The notes: generated by a model from the letters alone, not told the origin. Shown: positions 1 through 9,434, numbered from the stretch's first letter. The stretch is DNA of 39,060 bases from an uncultured Bacteroidales bacterium (GCA_937960415.1 CALGPK010000016.1:1-39060); one strand, 5' to 3'. A program made the numbers and translations.

Positions 1-507
1 AAAGTTATTGGTCCTGGTTCTGTCAGTACTATCGTATCAGATACTCAAGGCAATAAAGTAACCATGACTTGTCCCGAAGCACCCGAAATATTGTTTATGG
101 ACTTTGGACATGCTAAGCTTGAAAATGGTAGAGCCTATGTAAAAATAGATCCGATTCTGTCAAAAAATATTCTAGTTGATGAACAACATCCATTAAAGGT
201 TTTTATACAACTCGAAGGTGAATGCAATGGCGTTTATGTAACCAATAAATCGAAAGATGGTTTCGAGGTAGTTGAGTTGCAAAACGGAAAATCGAACATT
301 CCTTTTACTTGGTCTATCGTAGCTCAGCGAGCCGATGAATATGACGATCAAGGCAACTTAATATCCAAAAATGTAAACCGTTTTCCTCCAGCTTTACTAC
401 CTTTGCAAACAACAACCAAACCGATGCATCAGCAAGAGTATAAAGAAGGACAATTTGCTCAACCTTCTAAAAAAGATGTTATCGTACAACCGCTCAACAA
501 ACGCTAA
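1..507 (+). CDS. C-terminal part of a large conserved Bacteroidota protein (5' end outside window)
   Basis: The reading frame is open from base 1, so the methionine at 64 is internal and the gene begins before the window. The visible 168 residues carry a C-terminal domain I recognise from long Bacteroidota proteins: a stretch around DFGHAKLENGRAYVKIDP, then HPLKVFIQLEGECNGVYV, then a region ending near ADEYDDQGN and a proline/glutamine-rich tail. This domain often ends large, repetitive, probably exported or structural proteins, but its function is not known to me. The stop codon overlaps the 3' end of the convergent uracil-DNA glycosylase gene by 4 bases, so there is no room for a terminator between them. 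Family recognition is from memory; no activity is claimed. Confidence 0.75.
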   Translation, partial: KVIGPGSVSTIVSDTQGNKVTMTCPEAPEILFMDFGHAKLENGRAYVKIDPILSKNILVDEQHPLKVFIQLEGECNGVYVTNKSKDGFEVVELQNGKSNIPFTWSIVAQRADEYDDQGNLISKNVNRFPPALLPLQTTTKPMHQQEYKEGQFAQPSKKDVIVQPLNKR

Positions 508-1103
508 CCATGCGGAGCCAAGTGGTTGGGATTAACTAACTCGCGATATTTAGCAACCACTTTTTTAAAATCTTCCCACGTTTCAACTTTTAAAGAAGGA
601 TTACGAAGCAGTGCCGCAGGATGATAAGTAGGCATAACCCAATATCCGCGCCATAGTAGCCATTGTCCACGAATCCGGGTTATTTTATAAGAATCGTCTA
701 TTAAACTTAAAGCCGTTGCTCCCAGCAAGACTATAATTTTGGGGTTAATTAATTCTATTTGTTTCATCAAATAAGGACTGCATTGTGCCTTTTCTTCTGG
801 TAATGGTGCTCTATTATTAGGCGGACGGCACTTTACAATATTTGCTATAAAAACATTTTCTGCTCTACTAAAACCACATGCTGCAAGTATTTTATCGAGC
901 AACTGGCCACTTTTTCCCACAAAAGGGCGACCTTGCAAATCTTCATCTCTACCCGGACCTTCGCCAATGCACATAAGCTTTGCCTGCAAATTTCCCTCAC
1001 CAAAAACGACATTTGTTCGCCCCTGAGCCAGAGAACATTTTATACATGATAATACTTCTTTTTTCAGATCTTCTATTTCGAACAAGTTTAATTTAGTGTA
1101 CAT
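504..1103 (-). CDS. Uracil-DNA glycosylase, family 4 (iron-sulfur type)
   Basis: Removes uracil from DNA to start base-excision repair. From the ATG at 1103 the protein is 199 aa. Four cysteines are placed as in the Fe-S family 4 enzymes: Cys20 and Cys23 (CIKC), Cys92 (VKCRPP) and Cys108. The active-site loop GEGPGRDEDLQGRPFVG lies at about 47-63 and the C-terminal HPAALLRNP motif at 161-169. A longer frame begins with TTG at 1112, but the ATG three codons in is the better start and overlaps the preceding gene by only 11 bases. It is the last gene of the minus-strand mpl/adhesin/porP run. The repair role does not match the surface-protein genes before it, so it is probably a passenger in the transcript. 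Confidence 0.93.
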   Translation of the reverse strand: MYTKLNLFEIEDLKKEVLSCIKCSLAQGRTNVVFGEGNLQAKLMCIGEGPGRDEDLQGRPFVGKSGQLLDKILAACGFSRAENVFIANIVKCRPPNNRAPLPEEKAQCSPYLMKQIELINPKIIVLLGATALSLIDDSYKITRIRGQWLLWRGYWVMPTYHPAALLRNPSLKVETWEDFKKVVAKYRELVNPNHLAPHG

Positions 1104-2475
1104 GAAATTCAAGAACTGAACATTTTTTTATTACATGTTTTGCCTCATCTACCGCGACAAAACCAAGTCGTACCCAATACTTACCTGCCTTTTTAAAGGT
1201 TCGTTCGCAAGTATTGCCCTCGTATTTAAACCCGTCACTAAACATCCACACAAAACGTTCAATTTTACCATTCGGAAAATACGAATCTTTACTATCAAAC
1301 AACACTGGTTGATTAGATATAATGGAATCGGGCATGGTAATAAAGGGTTGTACTATTCGTTCTATAACCAACTCATAGTTGGCAACTTCGTGTATCTCGT
1401 TAGCAATAGTATCGATCATAATTAGTCGAACCAAATATGTACCAAAATTATCATAACAATGGTCGGTTTCCCATGCTTGTACTTTTATACTATCTCCAAA
1501 ATCCCACTCATAAATAACCGGTAAAGTATCGATATATTGCGATGTTTCGTCAACAAAATGAAAGCATAGGATATTTTCTTGCATAGTATCACACTGTTCA
1601 AAAAAAGGTAAGGTAGAATAAAACCGATAAATATCATCTGTTTTTTTACGGTCACTAACAAAATATCCTTGTTCGAAAGTTGTATCGCAGATAAAACCAA
1701 AATCGTTACTTGAAGAATTTATTGGCTCCGGCAGGTTTTCTGCAACACTCCATTGGTTTTCGTCGAACTCAGAGAAAAAAACGTCAAACTTTTTAACACT
1801 ATCACGGTTAGATGCAAAATACAAACGATTGTCAATAAAAAATGGGGTAATTTCGTCTTTTATGCTGTTTATGTTTGGTCCTAAATTTTTAGGTACATCC
1901 CATGTTGTATCTTTTTTCTCGCTTACATAAATATCAAATCCGCCATATCCTCCGGGCATATTCGAAGAAAAAAAGAGATACTTACCATCGGGCGATAAAC
2001 AGGGATGCCCAACACGAAAACCCGTATTATTGTATGGAAAAGGTTTGTAAACGGGCTTGTTCTTATCGTTCGAAAAGTCGTAGAAAAATATACCGACTGG
2101 TGCTTTGTGCTTTTTCCCTCCTTTTATGTTGAAATTTTGCGATACTATAAACGTATCGCCATAAGCCACCATAGGACCATCGTGAAACGTTGTGTTAATC
2201 TTAGACAACATGCTATCTACCAGTATTTTGATTGATCTATCGTTATGATAGTAATATACATTATAAAAATATTCGTTTTCGGTAGTTTTCTTGCTTTCGA
2301 TTGCCGATGTTTTAACATTGCTGGTGTAAAAAATACCACCTTTAAAATAAAAAGCAGGTGCAATTTCGCTAAAATCAGACGTATTAACCGACAAGGGTTC
2401 TATTTTAATATACGACTGAGCACACGCAAATACTGGTAATATCAAAAAAACAATATATACCAAAGTCCACTTCAT
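1093..2475 (-). CDS. Exported PD40 beta-propeller / PKD-domain protein
   Basis: 460 aa with a signal peptide (hydrophobic 4-16, cleavage near CAQ, residues 18-20). PD40/WD40-like blades are visible at about 158-172 (LSPDGKYLFFSSN, followed by GGYGGFDIY), 208-226 (LYFASNRD) and 258-285. Two PKD-type beta-sandwich domains follow, with WDFGD at 324-328 and WMFSDG at 410-415. PorE of the type IX system combines PD40 blades with a C-terminal OmpA domain; here there is no OmpA domain, and PKD modules take its place. No sorting domain is visible at the C-terminus, so it is probably periplasmic or outer-membrane associated. Its start overlaps the PorP/SprF stop as TAATG, indicating translational coupling and a shared role with that protein and the adhesin. 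The exact function is unknown. Confidence 0.8.
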   Translation of the reverse strand: MKWTLVYIVFLILPVFACAQSYIKIEPLSVNTSDFSEIAPAFYFKGGIFYTSNVKTSAIESKKTTENEYFYNVYYYHNDRSIKILVDSMLSKINTTFHDGPMVAYGDTFIVSQNFNIKGGKKHKAPVGIFFYDFSNDKNKPVYKPFPYNNTGFRVGHPCLSPDGKYLFFSSNMPGGYGGFDIYVSEKKDTTWDVPKNLGPNINSIKDEITPFFIDNRLYFASNRDSVKKFDVFFSEFDENQWSVAENLPEPINSSSNDFGFICDTTFEQGYFVSDRKKTDDIYRFYSTLPFFEQCDTMQENILCFHFVDETSQYIDTLPVIYEWDFGDSIKVQAWETDHCYDNFGTYLVRLIMIDTIANEIHEVANYELVIERIVQPFITMPDSIISNQPVLFDSKDSYFPNGKIERFVWMFSDGFKYEGNTCERTFKKAGKYWVRLGFVAVDEAKHVIKKCSVLEFHVH

Positions 2476-3389
2476 TAAAAGAACTTTGTTGAATAAACAT
2501 TATAGTTTTTAATTAACTCATATCGCAAGGTTATTTCGTGCGTCCCCATCGTTGCCTTTTGTAATGGCGAAGTTACAAAATCGTGCGCATAACCCAAACG
2601 GAGTTGAGGACCTATTTGATATTCAATTAACATCACCAACGATTCTGTTGTACGAATGCTTGTTCCTATCAGCAAAGTTTTCATAATATGGAAAGACAAG
2701 TTTAAATCTACTTGCCCGTCATTCTGTATTGATTTAAAAAAAATGGATGGAATAAAATCAACATCTTTGCCCAGTTTAATAACATATCCCATTAAGAAAT
2801 ATGAAGTAATAGCACGTGTAACAATAGAATCGTAAGTCTGTAAAGCATTATAGCCAAAACTACCGATGATAGGTGTTGACCATGAAACATAAAAATGTGG
2901 CGAATAATAATATAGTCCAAATCCTACATTGAATTTTGTTTGGTTTATAACAACTCCATTAAAAACAGCATCTTGCTGGTCGTTTATCTGCAGCTGCGAT
3001 AAATCGGCTCTAAAATTTATCAAACCTGTTTTAAGTCCAAAGGCTAAATTTCGCTTACCTTCCTTAAATCGTATGCGATAAACATAATTAACAGCCAGTC
3101 CGGTTAACCGAGAAACACCAATTTGATCGGTAAAAGCTACAAAACCCGACGCTAAATTCAAGCGTTTAAGAGGTGTATGAAAACTAAAATTCATGGTTTT
3201 AGGTGCACCACTTAATCCCATCCACTGACTTCGATACATAAGCGATGAAGAAAATACCTCTCTGCTACCGGCATAAGCAGGATTGTACACCTGGCCGTTC
3301 ATATAAAAACTACTAATCGACTGAAAATACTGAGCATGTAATAAACAAACAACCTGTAGAAAGCATAATATGGTAAAAAAACGTATCAT
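2475..3389 (-). CDS. PorP/SprF family type IX secretion outer-membrane protein
   Basis: 304 aa, signal peptide ending near LHAQ (17-20), then the family hallmark NGQVYNPAYAGSREVF followed by YRSQWMGLSGAPKT. The rest is alternating hydrophobic beta-strand sequence ending in an aromatic residue (Phe), as expected of an outer-membrane barrel. SprF-type proteins are needed for export or surface attachment of large type B sorting-domain adhesins such as SprB. The start codon overlaps the stop of the 1542-aa CHU_C adhesin (ATGA at 3386-3389), so the two are almost certainly made together and probably act as cargo and partner. A second, diverged PorP/SprF copy is at 35152-36078 after the other adhesin. 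Calling it porP or sprF specifically would be over-precise. Confidence 0.93.
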   Translation of the reverse strand: MIRFFTILCFLQVVCLLHAQYFQSISSFYMNGQVYNPAYAGSREVFSSSLMYRSQWMGLSGAPKTMNFSFHTPLKRLNLASGFVAFTDQIGVSRLTGLAVNYVYRIRFKEGKRNLAFGLKTGLINFRADLSQLQINDQQDAVFNGVVINQTKFNVGFGLYYYSPHFYVSWSTPIIGSFGYNALQTYDSIVTRAITSYFLMGYVIKLGKDVDFIPSIFFKSIQNDGQVDLNLSFHIMKTLLIGTSIRTTESLVMLIEYQIGPQLRLGYAHDFVTSPLQKATMGTHEITLRYELIKNYNVYSTKFF

Positions 3390-6300
3390 CGCTTTAAGAT
3401 TAAATATCCGCTCTTTAACAATTTATTGTCTTTACTCAACATAAAGAAATACGTATCATCGGGTAAATCTTTGCCCTGATTGTCTTTCCCATTCCAGTTA
3501 TTCTGATATTGCTTGCTTTCGTAAACAACATTTCCCCAGCGATTAAATATCATCAACTGATAAGCAATATCTACATCTATTCCTTTTATTTCGAAGTAAT
3601 CGTTTTTGCCATCACCGTTAGGCGAAAAACCTTCGGGCACAACGATAGATATCAGTCGAATCAACACATCGTCGTAAACTGAATTACAAACACCATTGCT
3701 AATTGTCCATCGCAACAAATTGTCTCCTTCGGCAAGCCCTGATACTTGAGTACTGGGATTATGTTCATCGGAAAAGGTTGCCTGCCCATATATAACTGTC
3801 CATGTTCCAATGCCGGCAGTAGGCATACTAGCATTCATAACTACAAAAGTATTGGCATCGTATAAAGTCAAGTCGGCACCGGCGTATGGTTGCACAGGTT
3901 GCTCATAAAAGGTAATGGTTGTTTGATTGGTATCGATACAAGGTCCATTAGTAACCTCCCAAACAATCGGAAAAGTGCCATATAGCGTCGAAAACACCTG
4001 AGCATTATGCTGATGTACGTTATTACACGTCAAATTTGGAGGCAAAATCCACTTTCCAATACCTTCGACAGGAGGTTGTGCCTGAAGAGTTGCCGTCAAA
4101 CCACATATTTCCAAAGACAGAGACTGAGCATTTACAGGATTAAATGCCCAAATACGCAAGGTGTCGGATGGTATCTGTACAACACAATTATTATTATCGG
4201 TTATCTGGACAAAATATATTTCATAAAAATTTTGTTGTAGCGATACGTATATAATACTATCTGACTGATGCTGGGTATAAACAGATATATTTCCATTAAC
4301 AGAATACGATATACTCCAGGGTGGATTGCCATTGATTTGAACATGAATATTGGCTACAGAATTTGATAACTTACATAGACTATCATTGCTCAACAACTCA
4401 ATAGAAGCCGATGTAGCCGGACTACACATAATCGTTATTTCATTACTTGTCAACGAACAATTACCTTTAAAAATATTTCGTCGATATTTTGTAGAACCTA
4501 TGATATAATCGGGCAAATAAGTGCTCTGATTTGCACCCGAAATATCTACCCATGAACCATTCGAAAGCATCTGCCATTGATAGCTAACATTATGCCCCAG
4601 AGTAGATATCTGTTCTTCAATAGACTGAACTGTTTGACCAAAACAATAGGCTGTTTGTGCCGTTTGTATTTCATTTGGAGGCAATATAATAGGTATAACT
4701 GTTATGATATTGCTGGTATCAATACATGCTCCTGAAATAATAATTCTTGCAAAATAAGTCGTATCCCAAATTACGGGTGTTAAATAATTTTTTTGGTTAT
4801 AAACACCCGGTGCATATGTCCAGCTTGTATTGTTGGTATGATATATCCAAATATAATCAAATTGATTATTACCTCCAGCCGGTTGGTTAATAAAACTTCC
4901 TATTGCCAACATCTGCCCTGAGCATATTTCAACTGTGCTTGAAAGCCCCTGATTGGTTTCGATAATATTCAACAATGGTGGCAATAATTCAATGGTTACT
5001 ACATTGCTTGTATCGGCACAACCCTGAAAAGTTATTATTCTACGATAATAATAATATCGATTAGAATAATCGGTAAGATAATAAGAATAACTCAGTGTAG
5101 TATCTGGCAGAGTAATCCAGTTTATAGAGTCTTGACTCATTTGCCACTGAACCATAATATTAGGCAATGATACCTGACCAGTAATATTGCCTGTAGCCAT
5201 TATACAATATTGCTTATAGGTTACCGAATCGTTTATGAGTATTAATGCTCCGCCCGAAGAGTTAATAAAATAAATGGTTATTACATTTGAAGTATCGACG
5301 CAACCACTACCATGAACAATACGACGGTATGATGCCATATTGTATTGATTATATGGCAAAATGTCTGGTGTTTGATCGGGTAATGTAATCCAACCCGAAC
5401 CAGTATTAATCTGCCATGTATAAATATAACCTGAATTGACATTTCCGGTTATTGGCAGCACATTATCATAAGTGCAATAAAAAGTATCGGCTGTTTGAAT
5501 TACATTATTCAACTTAATTGCATTAATCAATAAAACATTACTGGTATCGTAACAACCACCTCCCGTAACAATTCGTCGAAAATATCGTGATTGATCTACA
5601 TACCATTGATAATTCGGATGATAATTAGGTGGTATTGCATTAGTCCAATTAACACCATCGATACTGGTTTGCCATAAAAAATTAAACAATCCGCTACCAG
5701 TAGGATTAGAACCTGTTAACGTAACGACAGTCTGATAACATGCAGGCGAAGCCGTATTGTATTGTATTACATTATTCTGAATCGTCGTTTGAGGGACAAG
5801 GATAGCCGTAGTAGTTAATGAACAATTATTGGTATCATTAACTAAAATGGTGTAAGTCCCCTGACAGAGGTTCGACAAACTAGAAGGCGTTATTTGATAT
5901 GGTGGTGTACCCCCTGTAATAGAAAGCAAAATGCTTCCGTTACAAGAATATTCGCACGATGGATGAGTTATAGAAGTAGAAACATTTAAAGCACTGGGTT
6001 GATTTATATTAACTGAAGAAATAATCTGACAGTTGTAGTAATCATTTACCGTTAAATAATATATTCCTGCCTGCAAATTTGTAATGTAAGACTGATTAGA
6101 ACCGTTGCTCCAGTGATACGTATAAGGTGATGTTCCTCCACTAACTGATGCAAAAGCAGAACCATTAGAATTTCCATAACAAATTACATCCTGTTTTGAG
6201 ATATTTACTATCATCTGCTGTGGTTGCACAATTAAAATAGTATCCCATCGGCTGCATCCCTTGCTATCTGTAATATTTAAGATATAGGTGCCAGCAGGTA

Positions 6301-8014
6301 CATTTATGAGATTTTGATATGTAGAGCCATTACTCCAAAAAAATGAATATGGTGGGCTACCCCCATTTACCGTGGTTTGAATTTGTCCATTGTTAGCACC
6401 ATAACAGGTTACATGACTTACTGCATAATTTGCTTGAAGTGGTGCTACTGTTATCGTTACAATGTTGCTTGTGTCTATTGATGTTCCTGATAATAAAAAA
6501 ACTAACCTGCGATAGTAAGTTGTTTGTGTTAAAACAGGTGGCTGATAATCGGGCTGATTATTTGTGCCCGGGCAAACATGCCAGGTTGAAAAATCCGTAC
6601 TATATTGCCACAAATAAGAGTAAAACAATGGCGAAGTTGTTCCGGTAAGCATATGAGGTTGAAAACCTGGACAAATTTGCTGATTAGCATAAATTTGATT
6701 TTGACTTAGCAAACAACCAAAGTTTAACTGAAATACCGTTGAAATGGAGCCATTTTCTCCATTTGTCCCGACATATCCATTACAAGCATTACCTGCATTT
6801 CCTTTACTAACATCGACTATTGGAGTTGAATTCATTGAAGCGTAATAAACTACGCCACCACCACCGCCCCCCCCCGAACCTCTACACGAAGAAAGACTGC
6901 TACTCCCCCCATTACCACCACTGGCATATAAAGACAAATTGCCATTGATATTAATCGACGATAGTATAATAGTACCACCACCTCCTCCACCACCTGCACT
7001 CTCATATTGTGTAACATACATTACATTTTCACCATTAGCTTTTATAGAGTGATTATTTGCTATAATGGTTTTTGCTAACACTATAACGATACCACCACCA
7101 TTTCCTCCGGGAGCGACATCGTTGGGTAATTGCTCAAAAGTACCAGTACCTCCTCCACCACCAAAAAATATTCGACTACCATTTATAGACTGATTCAAAA
7201 ATATTTTTACTCCACCCCGCCCCCCATAATTTCCACTAAGTGGGCACATATAAGTCTCCCTACCGCCATTACCTCCCATTCCTCCATTTCCACCACCACC
7301 ACCACCCGAATTAATCCCATTCCCACCACCACCTCCATTTGCATTTTTCCCCATTCCACGTGCATACGTAGAAGGTAACACACAAATACTTTCGCCTTTT
7401 AAACCTGCCGAATCGTGACCATGGTACGTATAATAATAATTGTAAATATTTGCTTCATTAGAACATTTTACGAGCGTATTCATAACAGGAGAAATAGCAC
7501 CTCTAAAACCTTTGTTATTTACATTAATATCTGCATTTAGTATCAACGTATCATGAACAAAAAACACTAAAACACCTCCCTTTTTACCATCCCATGGAGC
7601 ACAAGTCAATGTTGCCGTAACCGTTGCATTTTTGAAATTCGGAACTTTTATTACCTGAAACAAACTATCATCGTAATTATTCAATAAAGGACAACTAAAT
7701 GTAACTATATTTTGTTGTATATCAATTGTTTCTACAATAGAAAATTCGTACAGACCCGCATTTCCCAAATGAGTAATATTTCCAAACGTTTGATCGTTTG
7801 ACAAATTAATAAATGCACCTTTTGCCTGATAAATCAAAACGGTATCGCCAGGTGCAAGAAAAGAAACATTGCTAATTTTTACTTGCGTATTGTTTAACTT
7901 GTTTATTCCTTCAGCATATTGGTTTATTATGCCAGAAATATTTTTGTTTTGTGCATTTATGCATAAATGCAAAAGAAACAAAAAACTCGCTATAATAAGT
8001 ATAAAAAATTTCAT
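3386..8014 (-). CDS. Large T9SS adhesin with Gly-rich domain, SprB repeats and CHU_C (type B) C-terminus
   Basis: 1542 aa. Order: signal peptide 1-21 (cleavage near INAQ); N-terminal domain to about 215; glycine-rich domain about 220-425 with many runs of 4-7 Gly; three SprB repeats (about 528-600, 601-675, 676-742); six modules marked by a YxRR...GC.DTSN signature ending near 516, 825, 910, 1004, 1102 and 1190; PKD/Ig-like modules about 1300-1450 (GIGTWTVIYG); and the gliding-motility C-terminal domain 1458-1542 (VPEGFSPNGDGKND, IFNRWGNVVYES, a short K-R end). That C-terminus is the type B T9SS signal, so the protein should be exported to the cell surface. The gene overlaps mpl (ATGA, 8011-8014) and porP/sprF (ATGA, 3386-3389). 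The first two SprB repeats lack the optional cysteine pair and the third has it. The Gly-rich part contains a G9 run (coding sense). Confidence 0.92.
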   Translation of the reverse strand: MKFFILIIASFLFLLHLCINAQNKNISGIINQYAEGINKLNNTQVKISNVSFLAPGDTVLIYQAKGAFINLSNDQTFGNITHLGNAGLYEFSIVETIDIQQNIVTFSCPLLNNYDDSLFQVIKVPNFKNATVTATLTCAPWDGKKGGVLVFFVHDTLILNADINVNNKGFRGAISPVMNTLVKCSNEANIYNYYYTYHGHDSAGLKGESICVLPSTYARGMGKNANGGGGGNGINSGGGGGGNGGMGGNGGRETYMCPLSGNYGGRGGVKIFLNQSINGSRIFFGGGGGTGTFEQLPNDVAPGGNGGGIVIVLAKTIIANNHSIKANGENVMYVTQYESAGGGGGGGTIILSSININGNLSLYASGGNGGSSSLSSCRGSGGGGGGGVVYYASMNSTPIVDVSKGNAGNACNGYVGTNGENGSISTVFQLNFGCLLSQNQIYANQQICPGFQPHMLTGTTSPLFYSYLWQYSTDFSTWHVCPGTNNQPDYQPPVLTQTTYYRRLVFLLSGTSIDTSNIVTITVAPLQANYAVSHVTCYGANNGQIQTTVNGGSPPYSFFWSNGSTYQNLINVPAGTYILNITDSKGCSRWDTILIVQPQQMIVNISKQDVICYGNSNGSAFASVSGGTSPYTYHWSNGSNQSYITNLQAGIYYLTVNDYYNCQIISSVNINQPSALNVSTSITHPSCEYSCNGSILLSITGGTPPYQITPSSLSNLCQGTYTILVNDTNNCSLTTTAILVPQTTIQNNVIQYNTASPACYQTVVTLTGSNPTGSGLFNFLWQTSIDGVNWTNAIPPNYHPNYQWYVDQSRYFRRIVTGGGCYDTSNVLLINAIKLNNVIQTADTFYCTYDNVLPITGNVNSGYIYTWQINTGSGWITLPDQTPDILPYNQYNMASYRRIVHGSGCVDTSNVITIYFINSSGGALILINDSVTYKQYCIMATGNITGQVSLPNIMVQWQMSQDSINWITLPDTTLSYSYYLTDYSNRYYYYRRIITFQGCADTSNVVTIELLPPLLNIIETNQGLSSTVEICSGQMLAIGSFINQPAGGNNQFDYIWIYHTNNTSWTYAPGVYNQKNYLTPVIWDTTYFARIIISGACIDTSNIITVIPIILPPNEIQTAQTAYCFGQTVQSIEEQISTLGHNVSYQWQMLSNGSWVDISGANQSTYLPDYIIGSTKYRRNIFKGNCSLTSNEITIMCSPATSASIELLSNDSLCKLSNSVANIHVQINGNPPWSISYSVNGNISVYTQHQSDSIIYVSLQQNFYEIYFVQITDNNNCVVQIPSDTLRIWAFNPVNAQSLSLEICGLTATLQAQPPVEGIGKWILPPNLTCNNVHQHNAQVFSTLYGTFPIVWEVTNGPCIDTNQTTITFYEQPVQPYAGADLTLYDANTFVVMNASMPTAGIGTWTVIYGQATFSDEHNPSTQVSGLAEGDNLLRWTISNGVCNSVYDDVLIRLISIVVPEGFSPNGDGKNDYFEIKGIDVDIAYQLMIFNRWGNVVYESKQYQNNWNGKDNQGKDLPDDTYFFMLSKDNKLLKSGYLILKR
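6790..7345 (-). repeat. Poly-glycine-rich segment of the 1542-aa adhesin, with a G9 homopolymer
   Basis: On the plus strand this stretch is full of CCACCACC and short C runs, encoding repeated blocks of GGGGGGG followed by a hydrophobic strand such as TIILSS or VVYYAS and then an N-G turn. The pattern is repetitive in protein sense but has no fixed nucleotide period. The longest run is nine C on the plus strand at 6867-6875 (nine G in the coding sense), with six-base runs at 6912-6917 and in the 7219-7225 area. The layout resembles glycine-rich beta-solenoid or polyglycine-type adhesin domains; this structural idea is inference. Confidence 0.7.
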
Positions 8015-9375
8015 AACTGAATGGACTTTATCCAGTTCTTTAAATCAAAATTATCAAAATTTCCTGAACTCATTAACAAAATAACACTATTTTTTGTAAT
8101 AGACGAAGTTAAAAAGTCAAACAGTTGCCTTGAATCGTTGAAAATTTTCAGATTAGGCATTTTAAAAGCAGCCCAAATATCCTGATGAGTTAACATAGGC
8201 AAGTTCTTTAACTCAATTGCATGTGGGTTGAAATATACAATAGGTAATTCGCAATCGTTCATCGTATTCGAATATTGTGGTAGAAATTCCTTTCGCAGAC
8301 TACTATACGTATGTAATTCCAAACATGCAATAAGTTTTCTATTTGGGAACATTGTTCTAACTGCTTTAATAGTAGCCCTCACCTTTGACGGAGCATGAGC
8401 AAAATCGAGAAAAACATCGAACTGATTTTTGTCGTTTGCAAATATTTTTTGTAACCGCTTATTAGCTCCCTCGAAAGTTTGTATAGCATCGTAAAAAAGA
8501 GCATCCGTTACGCCTAACTCACGACACACCAACCTGGCTCCCTGAATATTTTGACGGTTGTGATTGCCAAAAACCTTTACAGGAATTTTATTCCCGCTAT
8601 GTAATAAAAACATTTGCCCATTTTCAATTTCTGCATCATGTTCGGTATAAGGAATAGAACGAATATCGGGTCTTAATGTCGAAGCAATATTTTTTAATTC
8701 ATCATCTTCTTCGTACCAGCAAAGAACACCATTGGGTTCAATCAAATCGCAAAAAATCTGAAACTGCTCGACGTAATTTTCAAATGTTGGAAACACATTC
8801 ATATGATCCCATGCAATACCACTAATAAGAGCAATATGTGGCTTGTAAACATGAAACTTTGGACGAAGGTCGAACGGTGCTGTTAAGTACTCGTCACCTT
8901 CGAAAACCATAATGGGCGCGTCGTCCGTTAACGATACCATCCGATCAAAACCTTTTATTTGAGCTCCAACCATATAATCGAACTTCATTCCAACATGTTT
9001 CAACACATGCAATACCATTGACGTAATCGTTGTCTTACCGTGACTACCAGCAACTACAATGCGTTTTTTATCTTTAGCATGTTGATACAAAAACTCCGGA
9101 TACGAATAATATCTTAAACCCAATTCCTTAACTCTTAACCATTCCGGATTGTCAGTACGTGCGTGCATACCAACTATTACGGCATCTATGCCTGACTTAA
9201 TCTTTTCGGGAAACCACCCCCAAGCCTCTGGTAAAATACCTGCTTCTTTTAACCGTGATAATGATGGTTCAAAAATTTCGTCGTCACTACCCGTAACCTT
9301 ATGCCCTTTTTCAAGCAAATCTAGAGCCAAATTGTGCATAGCACTGCCTCCAATGGCTATAAAATGGTACCACAT
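8011..9375 (-). CDS. mpl: Mur ligase family protein, Mpl-like (UDP-MurNAc:tripeptide ligase)
   Basis: 454 aa. Mpl joins recycled L-Ala-gamma-D-Glu-meso-Dap to UDP-MurNAc, returning peptide from the wall to precursor synthesis in the cytoplasm. The N-terminus HFIAIGGSAMHNLA (4-17) and TGSDDEIFEP are typical of Mpl rather than MurC. The ATP-binding loop is GSHGKTT (110-116), followed by EGDEY near 159 and a conserved NHNRQN segment in the central domain. Length fits the family. Bacteroidota databases often label this protein simply 'peptidoglycan synthetase'; MurC is the main alternative. It is the first gene of the minus-strand run and its stop overlaps the adhesin start (ATGA). The namZ gene, whose product also serves wall recycling, is read divergently nearby. 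A 59-bp gap separates it from the divergent hydrolase gene. Confidence 0.85.
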   Translation of the reverse strand: MWYHFIAIGGSAMHNLALDLLEKGHKVTGSDDEIFEPSLSRLKEAGILPEAWGWFPEKIKSGIDAVIVGMHARTDNPEWLRVKELGLRYYSYPEFLYQHAKDKKRIVVAGSHGKTTITSMVLHVLKHVGMKFDYMVGAQIKGFDRMVSLTDDAPIMVFEGDEYLTAPFDLRPKFHVYKPHIALISGIAWDHMNVFPTFENYVEQFQIFCDLIEPNGVLCWYEEDDELKNIASTLRPDIRSIPYTEHDAEIENGQMFLLHSGNKIPVKVFGNHNRQNIQGARLVCRELGVTDALFYDAIQTFEGANKRLQKIFANDKNQFDVFLDFAHAPSKVRATIKAVRTMFPNRKLIACLELHTYSSLRKEFLPQYSNTMNDCELPIVYFNPHAIELKNLPMLTHQDIWAAFKMPNLKIFNDSRQLFDFLTSSITKNSVILLMSSGNFDNFDLKNWIKSIQL

Positions 9376-9434
9376 AAAGCGTATAAAAATAAATCGTTAA
9401 CTTTACACAAAATTTTGTTTAAAAATACAAAATA

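Noticed and set aside
7130-7378. Open frame on the plus strand opposite the glycine-rich segment
   Set aside because: It is Ser/Thr-rich, low-complexity and antisense to Gly codons, with no recognisable feature.
9398-9405. TAACTTTA as promoter of the MBL-fold gene
   Set aside because: It lacks the final G of TAnnTTTG and no TTTG lies at the right distance upstream, so it is mentioned only in the gene entry.
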